Made by a program: the position numbers and the translations under genes. A stretch of DNA of 64,000 bases. It comes from Maribacter arenosus (GTDB lineage Bacteria > Bacteroidota > Bacteroidia > Flavobacteriales > Flavobacteriaceae). Where the stretch lies: assembly GCF_014610845.1 (NCBI RefSeq), contig NZ_JABTCG010000004.1, forward strand, positions 62,001-126,000, given 5' to 3'. Below the pieces are notes generated by a model, which saw nothing but the letters and a program-made list of their open reading frames with translations, was not told the DNA's origin and made no database searches. The first letter of the stretch is position 1; the number at the start of each line of letters is the position of its first letter. Shown piece by piece: positions 1-8,182 of the stretch.

Positions 1-403
1 ATTGCACCTACTACGAAAGAAAGGATTAGGGATTCCCGTCTTTGGGACTATTTCGATGCTTGGAGCCCAAAATTTAAGACAAGTGGAATCTGAAACCCCA
101 TTAAATTTAACAGTATTGAGTTCGGGAAACTGGATGAAATCAAATACCTTAGATTCGCAAAAAGGGCCATCAGGTTCCGTTAGTATTTCGAATGCCATAG
201 CGGCCTATGCCTTTGATGGCACCAACGTACTTATAGACGCAATAAAATCTTCTGGGTTCAATCGGGATACATTTAACGAAACCATGGCCAAAACCAATAA
301 AAATGGTATAACAGGGAATATCCAATTCGATAAAAACGGGAATCGGATGAATACATTAAATTTGGTAAAAATCGCGAACAACCCTATTTCCAAAAAATTT
401 TAA
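1..403 (+). CDS. Leucine-binding-type periplasmic substrate-binding protein, C-terminal part (cut by left edge)
   Basis: Only the last ~133 residues are in the window; the reading frame is open to the left edge. The segment around residues 67-112 of the visible part (AYAFDGTNVLIDAIKSSG, then a GITGNIQFDKNGNR stretch) matches the end of type I periplasmic binding proteins of the branched-chain amino acid/receptor-ligand class (Peripla_BP_6). There, a conserved tyrosine/aspartate region is followed by the 'G-x-x-G-x-I-x-F-D-x-x-G' motif. Such proteins bind small ligands in the periplasm, either for ABC import or as signalling or accessory receptors. The stop codon is two bases from the next possible ATG (404) and 36 bases from the preferred start of the next gene, so the gene probably belongs to the same transcript. 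No permease or ATPase gene is visible beside it. The ligand cannot be told. Confidence 0.7.
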   Translation, partial: LHLLRKKGLGIPVFGTISMLGAQNLRQVESETPLNLTVLSSGNWMKSNTLDSQKGPSGSVSISNAIAAYAFDGTNVLIDAIKSSGFNRDTFNETMAKTNKNGITGNIQFDKNGNRMNTLNLVKIANNPISKKF

Positions 404-439
404 ATGCCGACACCTTCCTCTTTCTTAAACTTTCATTCC

Positions 440-3400
440 ATGAAACGCACTTGTATTTTTCTCTCACTATTTCTGATTGCCATCATCTTTTCGAGGTGTA
501 AGGAAACCGCAGAGGAAATTAAGGAAAAAGAAATAGAAATGATTTCCACCCAAACCATGGGCCTTGCCTATCTGGAATTGTTCAAACTTGAAGAGGCTGA
601 AGAATCGTTTATAAAATACATATCGCTAGCCCCCGACAGGAAAATGGGATATGCAAATTTGGGATTGGTTTATCTACGAATGGGCAAGTATGCAGAAGCC
701 GAGGAACAGCTCTTAAAGGCCATAGACATAGATGCCAAAGATGCGGATATCAATTTGATTTTGGCCACCGTTTATCAAATGAACGAACAGAAAGACAAAG
801 CGATCTCTATCTTGAACCGTTCGCTTGATTTTGACCCTGAGCACGAAAAATCATTATACATGCTCTCGGAGATATACGTTTCGGAAGGAGATGACGCCTT
901 CCAAAGTAAAAGAAAGAAATGTTTGATTGATTTGGTACGAAAGGCACCTGACAATATTGTTCCCATTTTGGAATTGACCGCCATTTATATACGTAATTCG
1001 GAGGCAGATAAGGCCATTGAGCAATTGGAAACCATAAAAAAACGGTTCCCCGAGTTTCCGAAAGAGGCGGTTGATTACTATAGTGATACGATTGACTTTT
1101 TAAGAATACCCGATGCGGAAAAGGCGTTGACCTCATTTATGATTTTTCATAACTATTTAAAGGTGACTTTCCCTTATCAAGGCGGAATCAAGGAATTAAA
1201 AGGGTCCCAAGGTTCGTTGATTGGCCTTCCCTTGATTACCTATGACCTGAATCATTCAGCCCTTAAAGATGATAATACATCCATTCTGGAGGTCATTAAG
1301 TTTACCGATGCCACAAGTGCAGTCGGTTTAGACGCCGTTCCGATATTCGAAAACCATTCCGATCTCGAGAAACAATACATAACACATGTAACTGCTGCAG
1401 ATTACGATAGTGATGGCGATTTGGATATCTATGTAGGAAGTTACAATACCGAAAACGAAACCTATGAACATTTTCTTTTCAACAATGATCTAAGTCTGTT
1501 TTGGGATATTTCAATGGATGTTGGAATTACCCATTCCGGAAAGGAATCATCGGCAGTTTTTACCGACTACGACAATGATGGCTTCCTTGACCTTTATGTG
1601 GTAAAAGAAGGAGGCAATATTCTTTATAAAAATGCTGGGGAAGGAAAGTTCAATGATGTTACCAAAGAAGCATTATTGGATGCCGAACGGGAAAGTACAA
1701 ATGCACTGTTTCTTGATTTAGACCATGATGGGGACTTGGATATTTTCGAGACCGGGCCTGGACCAAACTATGTCTTTCGCAACAATGGTGATGGTACTTT
1801 TGTAGAACAAGCTGAAAAAATGGGATTGGCCGGAAGTGCTATCAAGGGTAACGATGCAGCCTTTGGGGATTTTGATGATGACGGGGATATAGATCTTTTC
1901 GTAGCCAATGATAATGCAGCGAACAACCTATATACCAATCAAAGACAAGGTGTATTCAATGATATTTCCCAAAACAACCTACCTGCCAATAACAAGGGAA
2001 GTACAACGGTCACTGTGGCCGATTGGAACAATGATGGTTTTTTAGATCTTCTAACCCATGGATCAAAAAGTACGGATTCTAACGCTTTAATGGTCAATAA
2101 AGGTGATGGCAGTTTTGAATTGCTCGGGAACAACCAGGAAATATTTAAGGATTTAAATGGAATAACCGTTTTGGATTCGGAATTTTTTGATTTTGACAAT
2201 GATGGTTTTCTGGACATTGCCATTGTCGGTAAGCCAAAAAAAGCCAACGGCAGGGGAATTATGCTTTTTCATAATGAGGGGGAAGGTAGATTTACCAATG
2301 TATCCCATCTTTTACCTAAAAATCGGAAAGCAGGTGAAAAAATCGAATTGATAGATTATGATGGCGATGGTGATCTGGACCTTTTGATCGCTGGCTTGCA
2401 GGGAGGCGTATTTTTATTGCGCAATGACGGCGGTAATCTTAACCACTATGTAAACATAAAACTTGTAGGGCTAAGGACCGGGAGTGCAAAAAACAATTAT
2501 TTTGGAATAGGGGCCAAAGTAGAAATGCGGGCAGGGGACCTATATCAAACCAAAGTAGTCAATAAGCCAAATTTACATTTTGGATTGGGCGATAGAACAA
2601 AAGCGGATATTATCCGTATTACTTGGACCAATGGAGTGCCACAAAATATTCTAATGCCAGAAGGAGACCAATCCCTGATTGAATCGCAATCCCTAAAAGG
2701 TTCCTGTCCATTCTTATATACATGGAACGGCGATAAATTTGTATTTGCAAAGGATATTACTTGGCGGAGTGCATTGGGTATGCCTTTGGGAATCATGGGA
2801 GGAAAGGCAAAATACGCTTTTGCGGATGCCTCGGATGATTTTATTAAAATTCCGGGCGAAATGTTAAAAGAGAAAGACGGGACCTATATAATGCAAATGA
2901 CCTCTGAATTATGGGAAACCATCTATATGGACCAAATGCAATTGGTGTTAGTGGACCATCCTGAATCAGTGGATATTTTCGTGCCGGAACAGTTTTCCCC
3001 TCCACCGTTCCCGGGATTAGACCTGCTTCAAGTGGAACAAAAACTATATCCTCTCTCAGCTACCGATCATAAAGGCACTGATTTACTGTCATTCATAACG
3101 AAGAAAGATGACCGATACATTTCCAATTTTAAACCGGATAAATATCAAGGCGTAACCGAAATGCACGACCTGATTCTTGATTTTGGGGAATCTATACCAA
3201 CCGATAATGTGTTATTGATATTGAACGGATGGATTTTCCCGACGGACGCCAGTATTAATGTAGCCTTGTCACAATCCAACGAGATACAGGTAAAATCCCC
3301 AAATATTCAAGTTATCAATGCAAAAGGGGAATGGGAAACCGTCATTTCGAACCTTGGCTTTCCTATGGGGAAAGATAAAAACGTAATTGCAGACCTATCG

Positions 3401-4012
3401 GGTAAATTTTTAAGCAATGATCATAGGGTAAGGATCCAGACCAATATGGAGATTTATTGGGATGAGGTCTTCTTGGCGAAGAACAACCCTAATGTTGCCG
3501 TAAGGACGACGGCACTTAACCCGATCGCTGCAGATTTGCACTACCGAGGATTTTCGCGGACCTATAGAAAAGGAGGCCGATATGGACCTCATTGGTTCGA
3601 TTATGATGAAGTTGACACAACTGCAAAATGGCGTGATTTAACCGGCAACTATACGCGCTATGGCGATGTGTTACCCCTTCTCACCGATGCTGACAATAAA
3701 TACATAATTTCGAATGCGGGGGACGAGACGACGCTTAAATTCAACGCGAATGCGCTGCCAAAATTGGAAAAAGGGTGGAAAAGGGATTTCTTAATACATA
3801 GTGTAGGCTGGGTTAAGGATGGTGATTTAAATACGGCTTACGGTAATACCGTACTACCACTGCCGTACCATGGCATTACCAGTTATCCTCCTATGGAAAA
3901 TGATAAATATCCCAATACCCCTGAACTACAAAAATATCATGCCGAGTATAATACCAGAACCATAACCGATGAGGACTATCGCAATGGCGTAAAGAATAAT
4001 AACCTACAATGA
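440..4012 (+). CDS. Giant lipoprotein with TPR, VCBS/FG-GAP repeats, ASPIC/UnbV domain and long C-terminal domain
   Basis: The frame is open from 404, but the ATG at 440 is preferred because it starts directly at a lipoprotein signal (KRT, hydrophobic stretch, FSRC lipobox). That gives about 1190 residues. Domains in order: TPR-like helices at roughly 30-200 (alternating A/G/Y-rich helical pairs); at least seven calcium-loop motifs of the DxDxDGxxD type between about 320 and 640 (for example DYDSDGDLDIYVG, DFDDDGDIDLFVA), the mark of FG-GAP/VCBS beta-propeller blades; an ASPIC/UnbV domain at about 660-750; then ~430 residues beginning CPFLYTWNGDKF. The tail is not a common repeat but seems to recur in long UnbV proteins. 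The protein should sit on the cell envelope, probably outer-membrane anchored. Its stop overlaps the next gene's start (ATGA), so the two are translationally coupled. Function unknown; binding of a ligand, partner or glycan is inference. Confidence 0.85.
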   Translation: MKRTCIFLSLFLIAIIFSRCKETAEEIKEKEIEMISTQTMGLAYLELFKLEEAEESFIKYISLAPDRKMGYANLGLVYLRMGKYAEAEEQLLKAIDIDAKDADINLILATVYQMNEQKDKAISILNRSLDFDPEHEKSLYMLSEIYVSEGDDAFQSKRKKCLIDLVRKAPDNIVPILELTAIYIRNSEADKAIEQLETIKKRFPEFPKEAVDYYSDTIDFLRIPDAEKALTSFMIFHNYLKVTFPYQGGIKELKGSQGSLIGLPLITYDLNHSALKDDNTSILEVIKFTDATSAVGLDAVPIFENHSDLEKQYITHVTAADYDSDGDLDIYVGSYNTENETYEHFLFNNDLSLFWDISMDVGITHSGKESSAVFTDYDNDGFLDLYVVKEGGNILYKNAGEGKFNDVTKEALLDAERESTNALFLDLDHDGDLDIFETGPGPNYVFRNNGDGTFVEQAEKMGLAGSAIKGNDAAFGDFDDDGDIDLFVANDNAANNLYTNQRQGVFNDISQNNLPANNKGSTTVTVADWNNDGFLDLLTHGSKSTDSNALMVNKGDGSFELLGNNQEIFKDLNGITVLDSEFFDFDNDGFLDIAIVGKPKKANGRGIMLFHNEGEGRFTNVSHLLPKNRKAGEKIELIDYDGDGDLDLLIAGLQGGVFLLRNDGGNLNHYVNIKLVGLRTGSAKNNYFGIGAKVEMRAGDLYQTKVVNKPNLHFGLGDRTKADIIRITWTNGVPQNILMPEGDQSLIESQSLKGSCPFLYTWNGDKFVFAKDITWRSALGMPLGIMGGKAKYAFADASDDFIKIPGEMLKEKDGTYIMQMTSELWETIYMDQMQLVLVDHPESVDIFVPEQFSPPPFPGLDLLQVEQKLYPLSATDHKGTDLLSFITKKDDRYISNFKPDKYQGVTEMHDLILDFGESIPTDNVLLILNGWIFPTDASINVALSQSNEIQVKSPNIQVINAKGEWETVISNLGFPMGKDKNVIADLSGKFLSNDHRVRIQTNMEIYWDEVFLAKNNPNVAVRTTALNPIAADLHYRGFSRTYRKGGRYGPHWFDYDEVDTTAKWRDLTGNYTRYGDVLPLLTDADNKYIISNAGDETTLKFNANALPKLEKGWKRDFLIHSVGWVKDGDLNTAYGNTVLPLPYHGITSYPPMENDKYPNTPELQKYHAEYNTRTITDEDYRNGVKNNNLQ

Positions 4013-5673
4013 GACAAAGGATCGGAAAAATAATAGCTTTCATTCTATGTGGTGGTATCCCACTAGTACTTGGTGCTCAAAACCAAGGTGTTAAACTAAA
4101 GGAAGTTACCAAGGAGGCCGGAATTGATTTCAGATACACTTTTGGGGACTATACCTATGAAAATATTTTGGAAAGCAGTGGTTCGGGAATTACGGTTTTT
4201 GATTACAACAATGATGGGCTCATGGACCTGTACCTAATGAACGGAACGTACTTGGAGGGCATTTCCCAAACGGAGGGTGTTGCCTTCAAAGACACTGCGA
4301 ACAAGTTGTATAAAAATAACGGTAACGGAACTTTTTCCGATGTTTCAAAAACGGCAGGAGTTGACAATCGAACTTGGAGTATGGCGGCCGGTGCCATTGA
4401 TTTGGATAATGATGGGTTTCAGGATCTTTATCTCTTGAATTATGGTCCAAATGTATTTTATCACAATAATGGGGACGGTACCTTTGGTGACCAAACACGT
4501 ACACTAGGTCTTGCCGGCCCTGAAAAGTTGAATGGTTTTACGAAATGGAGTATAGGGGTTTCCTTTTGGGATTATGATACCGATGGAAGGTTGGATGCCA
4601 TGGTAGGTAATTTTCTAGCCTTTGATCCCAACTACATCTCAACCCAAACCCCTGGTATGATGCCACACCCCTCAGAATATAAGGGCCAAGCATCCATATT
4701 ATATAAACAAAGGGACGATGGCACGTTTGAAGATGTTACCAAAGAGGAAAACCTGTACTTTCCAGATTCAAAATGCATGGGGTTAACAGTTTACGATTAT
4801 GATGAGGATGGTGATATGGATATTTTTCAAGCCAACGACCACCAGATGAATTTTTTGTTTAAATATGAAGATGGCACCTTTAAGGAGGTTGGCGTTGCCA
4901 GCGGTGTGGCCGTAAACAGTCAAGGGCAAGTTACAGGCTCAATGCACGGTACACTTGGTGATGTGGATGGCGATGGTTTGGTCGATATATTGGTATCCGA
5001 TTTAAAATATGGTGCGTTGTACCGAAATTTAGGGAATGGTTTGTATCAAGACATAACCGAATCCAGTGGTGTGGCTAAGGCATTAGCCGGAAAGGGGAGT
5101 TGGGGTACGGCGTTTTTCGATTATGACAATGATGGGGATCTTGATATTATTTCGGCCAATGGAACAGCCGAAGAATTGATTTTGCAATATCCGGTATTGT
5201 TGGAAAATGATGGCAAGGCCCATTACAAAGATGTAGGCCAACAAATTAGCCCCTATTTTTCCACCAAGCGTTCAGGAAGGGGGTTGGCAACTTGGGATTA
5301 TGACAATGATGGCGATTTGGATGTCATTATTTCCCATGTCGATTTAATAGCGACCCCAACACTTCTTCAAAACGCAGGGGGCAACCGCAATAACTGGCTT
5401 GGGATAACACTAATTGGGGAAAACGGTCTGGCATCCGGAATTGGCGCCAAACTCACCCTGTGTACAACGGACAAAGATCTGGTACGGATAAATCAATGGA
5501 CTACGGGATATTTATCGAATAATGAGCCCCGAACCCACTTTGGCATTGGCAAAACGGGGCGAATAAAGGAATTGGAAATTAAATGGCCCAATGGGAAAAC
5601 CGAAATTTATAGTACTTTAGAACCAAATCAATACCTGACCATACGCCAAGGGAAGGGCATCGAAAAAAAATAA
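4009..5673 (+). CDS. CRTAC1-family protein with VCBS/FG-GAP repeats and C-terminal ASPIC/UnbV domain
   Basis: 554 residues starting in the ATGA overlap with the gene before it. A signal peptide (basic MRQR start, hydrophobic core, LGAQ cleavage region) points to export. From about residue 30 to 460 it carries a series of calcium-loop motifs (DYNNDGLMDLYL, DLDNDGFQDLYLL, DYDEDGDMDIF, DVDGDGLVDILV, DYDNDGDLDII, DYDNDGDLDVII) typical of a seven-bladed propeller. Residues ~475-545 form an ASPIC/UnbV domain (GIGAKLTL to IKWPNGKTEIY). It resembles human CRTAC1 in architecture and is the standard Bacteroidota 'CRTAC1 family' type, about half the size of its upstream neighbour, whose central part it repeats. 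The next gene starts 24 bases downstream, so the run is probably one operon. Molecular role unknown; calcium binding is likely from the motifs. Confidence 0.85.
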   Translation: MRQRIGKIIAFILCGGIPLVLGAQNQGVKLKEVTKEAGIDFRYTFGDYTYENILESSGSGITVFDYNNDGLMDLYLMNGTYLEGISQTEGVAFKDTANKLYKNNGNGTFSDVSKTAGVDNRTWSMAAGAIDLDNDGFQDLYLLNYGPNVFYHNNGDGTFGDQTRTLGLAGPEKLNGFTKWSIGVSFWDYDTDGRLDAMVGNFLAFDPNYISTQTPGMMPHPSEYKGQASILYKQRDDGTFEDVTKEENLYFPDSKCMGLTVYDYDEDGDMDIFQANDHQMNFLFKYEDGTFKEVGVASGVAVNSQGQVTGSMHGTLGDVDGDGLVDILVSDLKYGALYRNLGNGLYQDITESSGVAKALAGKGSWGTAFFDYDNDGDLDIISANGTAEELILQYPVLLENDGKAHYKDVGQQISPYFSTKRSGRGLATWDYDNDGDLDVIISHVDLIATPTLLQNAGGNRNNWLGITLIGENGLASGIGAKLTLCTTDKDLVRINQWTTGYLSNNEPRTHFGIGKTGRIKELEIKWPNGKTEIYSTLEPNQYLTIRQGKGIEKK

Positions 5674-5697
5674 AATAAGAACATAAAACGTATAAAA

Positions 5698-7026
5698 ATG
5701 AACAGTATGTATGTTAGTAAGGTGGTAGATCTCACCAATCACGATAAAAATATAATCTACAACATGTCTTATGAAGAAGCAGTTGAGGTTGTCAAATCCG
5801 GCGATGTGGAGGCTGTTCGCAATATTGACGGTCAGTTTTCCTTAGTTTCCGTAGAAGGCAAAACAATAAGAATGGCACGGTCAATTGGGCGTCCATTGCG
5901 ATATTTTATTGCAAAACGTGCCGTTGGCCCCCAATTGGTTATCGCCGAACGTATAGATACCATCTTTGATTATCTCAAGGAAGAAGGCATGGATGACCAA
6001 TTTCATCCTTCATATACACGCATGGTTCCTGCCCATTATATCACTAAAATTGAACTGTTAGGTTGTCCGGATCCCAATCCGGTATATACCCGATTCTTTA
6101 CACCCCAACGTAACGCCTATAAATCGGGAAGTTTAGAACAAATAGGCAAAGATTATATCGCTGCCGTTTATAATGAGATTAAGAAATGGCTGCAATTCAG
6201 GGCCAAATCAGGACCTATAGGGGTAACTTTCTCGGCGGGGATTGATAGCGGTTCGGTATTTCTTCTAACATACCATGCCCTTAAAGAACTAGGCGAAAGT
6301 CCATCTCGGCTAAAGGCATTTACCTTATCAATAGATGGTGATGGGGACGATTTGATTCAAGCCCGGGAGTTTTTACGAAAACTTAATCTTGAACTTTTTT
6401 TGGAACCCATAGAATTGGATTATAACGCCTTAGACTGGAAAGAGGCAATTCAGGTGGTTGAGGACTACAAACCTTTGGATATTCAATCGGCCACAATGAA
6501 CCTAGCCTTGTTAAAAGGCATAAGAAGCCGTTATCCCGAATGGAAGTTCATCATTGATGGTGACGGTGGGGATGAGAACCTCAAAGACTATCCTATCGAA
6601 GAAAATCCTGAACTGACGATACGAAGTGTTTTAAATAATTTAATGTTGTACCATGAGGGTTGGGGTGTCGATTCAATAAAGCATTCATTGACCTATTCCG
6701 GAGGTCTAAGTAGGGGGTATATGAGAACATTTTCTCCAGCGGACCTATTGGGCTTTGAAAGTTTTAGTCCATATACTTTACCTAATGTCATCGAAATATC
6801 CGAAGGCATCCCCTATATCGATATGACGGATTGGGACCATCAAAAACTGTATGATTTAAAAGGCCAAATCGTATTTGAAGGGGTCAAGGCGATTACCGGT
6901 ATGGAAATGCCCGTTTTTGAGAAACGAAGATTTCAACACGGCGCTGCTTCAAAGAATGATTTTGACAAGCATTTTCCAGAAAAGGAAATAACGTATAGAA
7001 AACAGTTTTTGTCAAAATATGAGTAG
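5698..7026 (+). CDS. Asparagine-synthetase-like (AsnB-superfamily) enzyme lacking the glutaminase cysteine
   Basis: 442 residues. The N-terminal ~130 residues resemble a class II glutamine amidotransferase fold (IDGQFSLVSV, then ARSIGRPLRY, then VIAERIDTIFDYL, which lines up with the 'ARD..G..PLYY...LVFASEIKAL' part of AsnB). They lack the N-terminal catalytic cysteine at position 2: the start is MNSMYV. Residues 179-186 (SAGIDSGS) are the PP-loop ATP pyrophosphatase motif and 287-294 (DGDGGDEN) correspond to the AsnB 'SGEGADE' loop, so the adenylating half looks intact. This layout is known from beta-lactam synthetase, carbapenam synthetase and lasso-peptide cyclases, where an amine other than glutamine-derived ammonia attacks an acyl-adenylate. 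The protein is ~100-150 residues shorter than AsnB. It overlaps the radical SAM gene by 8 bases. Substrate unknown; a true asparagine synthetase role is unlikely. Confidence 0.8.
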   Translation: MNSMYVSKVVDLTNHDKNIIYNMSYEEAVEVVKSGDVEAVRNIDGQFSLVSVEGKTIRMARSIGRPLRYFIAKRAVGPQLVIAERIDTIFDYLKEEGMDDQFHPSYTRMVPAHYITKIELLGCPDPNPVYTRFFTPQRNAYKSGSLEQIGKDYIAAVYNEIKKWLQFRAKSGPIGVTFSAGIDSGSVFLLTYHALKELGESPSRLKAFTLSIDGDGDDLIQAREFLRKLNLELFLEPIELDYNALDWKEAIQVVEDYKPLDIQSATMNLALLKGIRSRYPEWKFIIDGDGGDENLKDYPIEENPELTIRSVLNNLMLYHEGWGVDSIKHSLTYSGGLSRGYMRTFSPADLLGFESFSPYTLPNVIEISEGIPYIDMTDWDHQKLYDLKGQIVFEGVKAITGMEMPVFEKRRFQHGAASKNDFDKHFPEKEITYRKQFLSKYE

Positions 7027-7972
7027 AGGTTCGGTAACTGTTTCCAATAACAAAAGGATAGTTTCTGAACGTGGCAAGAAAAACCAGGTAGATCAAAATC
7101 GACCCTATGCTTGGTTGGTTGAAAAAGAACGTGGGTTATCAGGTAAAGCGGAGGATACGGCCATAATTTTCCTTACCAATAAGGAGTGCCCTTTTAAGTG
7201 CCTCATGTGCGACTTATGGAAAAATACGACTGATCAATCTGTGGAAATTGGGGCTATTCCAAAGCAGATAGCGTGGGCCTTGGCCCAAATGCCAAAGGCT
7301 AAACATATTAAATTATATAACAGCGGGAGTTTTTTTGATGAAAAGGCCATACCGGTGGCGGATTATGAAGCGATAGCGTTATTATTGGAAAATTTCGAAA
7401 CTGTTATCGTCGAATCACACCCCAAATTCATAACCCAAAAATGCCTTCGCTTTCGGGACATGCTTAAACCCGCATTAGAAGTAGCTGTGGGCTTGGAGAC
7501 GGCAAACCCTGATGTTCTTGAAAAATTAAATAAACAAATGACCACCGAGGATTTTTGCGGTGCCATAAGATTTTTGTCCCGACATAATATACCGTCAAGA
7601 GCATTTATACTGCTGCGACCGCCCTACTTATCAGAAGATGAAGGGGTGTATTGGGCCAAAAAGTCCATTGATTTTGCTTTTGAATGCGGGGTGGGTTGCT
7701 GTACTGTGATTCCCGTTAGGGGCGGCAATGGGGTGATGGAACTTTTACATAACCAAGGGAAATTTGAGGTTCCCAAAATCCAATCCTTGGAAACGGTTTT
7801 GGAATACGGGATACAGCTTCAATCAGGTCGGGTCTTTGTCGATCTTTGGGATCTTTCCATCTTCTCCAATTGTGACCTTTGTTTTGAAGCAAGAACCAAA
7901 AGATTAGATTTGATGAATTTGACCCAAAAAATAGGCAAAAGGGTTTCTTGCGCCTGTGAACAACACGAATAA
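7019..7972 (+). CDS. Radical SAM enzyme, RaSEA/TIGR01210-like or Elp3-like, with extra C-terminal cysteines
   Basis: 317 residues, starting inside the end of the AsnB-like gene (8-base overlap, TATGAGTAG), so coupled translation is likely. The radical SAM [4Fe-4S] motif CxxxCxxC is present at C57, C61 and C64 (ECPFKCLMCDLW), followed by a GLET-type segment (AVGLETANPDVLEKLNK) seen in Elp3/oxygen-independent-coproporphyrinogen-type members. The overall pattern, including a 'LLRPPYLSEDEG' segment after the barrel strand, recalls the archaeosine-synthase partner RaSEA and uncharacterised TIGR01210 relatives. The last 40 residues hold four more cysteines (NCDLC and SCAC), which could ligate a second iron-sulfur cluster or zinc. 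No signal peptide, so it acts in the cytoplasm. The substrate is unknown. Its close linkage to the AsnB-like enzyme suggests that the two modify the same molecule (inference). Confidence 0.8.
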   Translation: MSRGSVTVSNNKRIVSERGKKNQVDQNRPYAWLVEKERGLSGKAEDTAIIFLTNKECPFKCLMCDLWKNTTDQSVEIGAIPKQIAWALAQMPKAKHIKLYNSGSFFDEKAIPVADYEAIALLLENFETVIVESHPKFITQKCLRFRDMLKPALEVAVGLETANPDVLEKLNKQMTTEDFCGAIRFLSRHNIPSRAFILLRPPYLSEDEGVYWAKKSIDFAFECGVGCCTVIPVRGGNGVMELLHNQGKFEVPKIQSLETVLEYGIQLQSGRVFVDLWDLSIFSNCDLCFEARTKRLDLMNLTQKIGKRVSCACEQHE

Positions 7973-8182
7973 ACGTTAGGATAAGGAAATCATCTTAACC
8001 TTATAAAATACATAGGTGATGCATATGGGTTACTTATGGGAAAAATATGGTCTATTGTTTAACCTGTTCAAGATTACCCAACCCTGTTGATCTTGTTGGG
8101 CACAATCAATATAAACTGCACTAATTACTAATAGCAATACAGCATTTAGTCGTAAATTTATACGCCAAAAGAAGCTAATTAA

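Noticed and set aside
404-439. Start of the TPR/VCBS lipoprotein at the first ATG (404)
   Set aside because: The lipoprotein signal begins at the ATG at 440; the added 12 residues would sit before the signal.
5698-7972. Archaeosine or queuosine synthesis from the AsnB-like/radical SAM pair
   Set aside because: The radical SAM protein only resembles RaSEA loosely and no ArcS-type tRNA guanine transglycosylase is nearby; queD at 42754 is far away and has its own promoter.
8087-8110. CCCAAC...GTTGGG pair after the radical SAM gene as a terminator
   Set aside because: Only six pairs with a long loop and no T-run; not enough to call.
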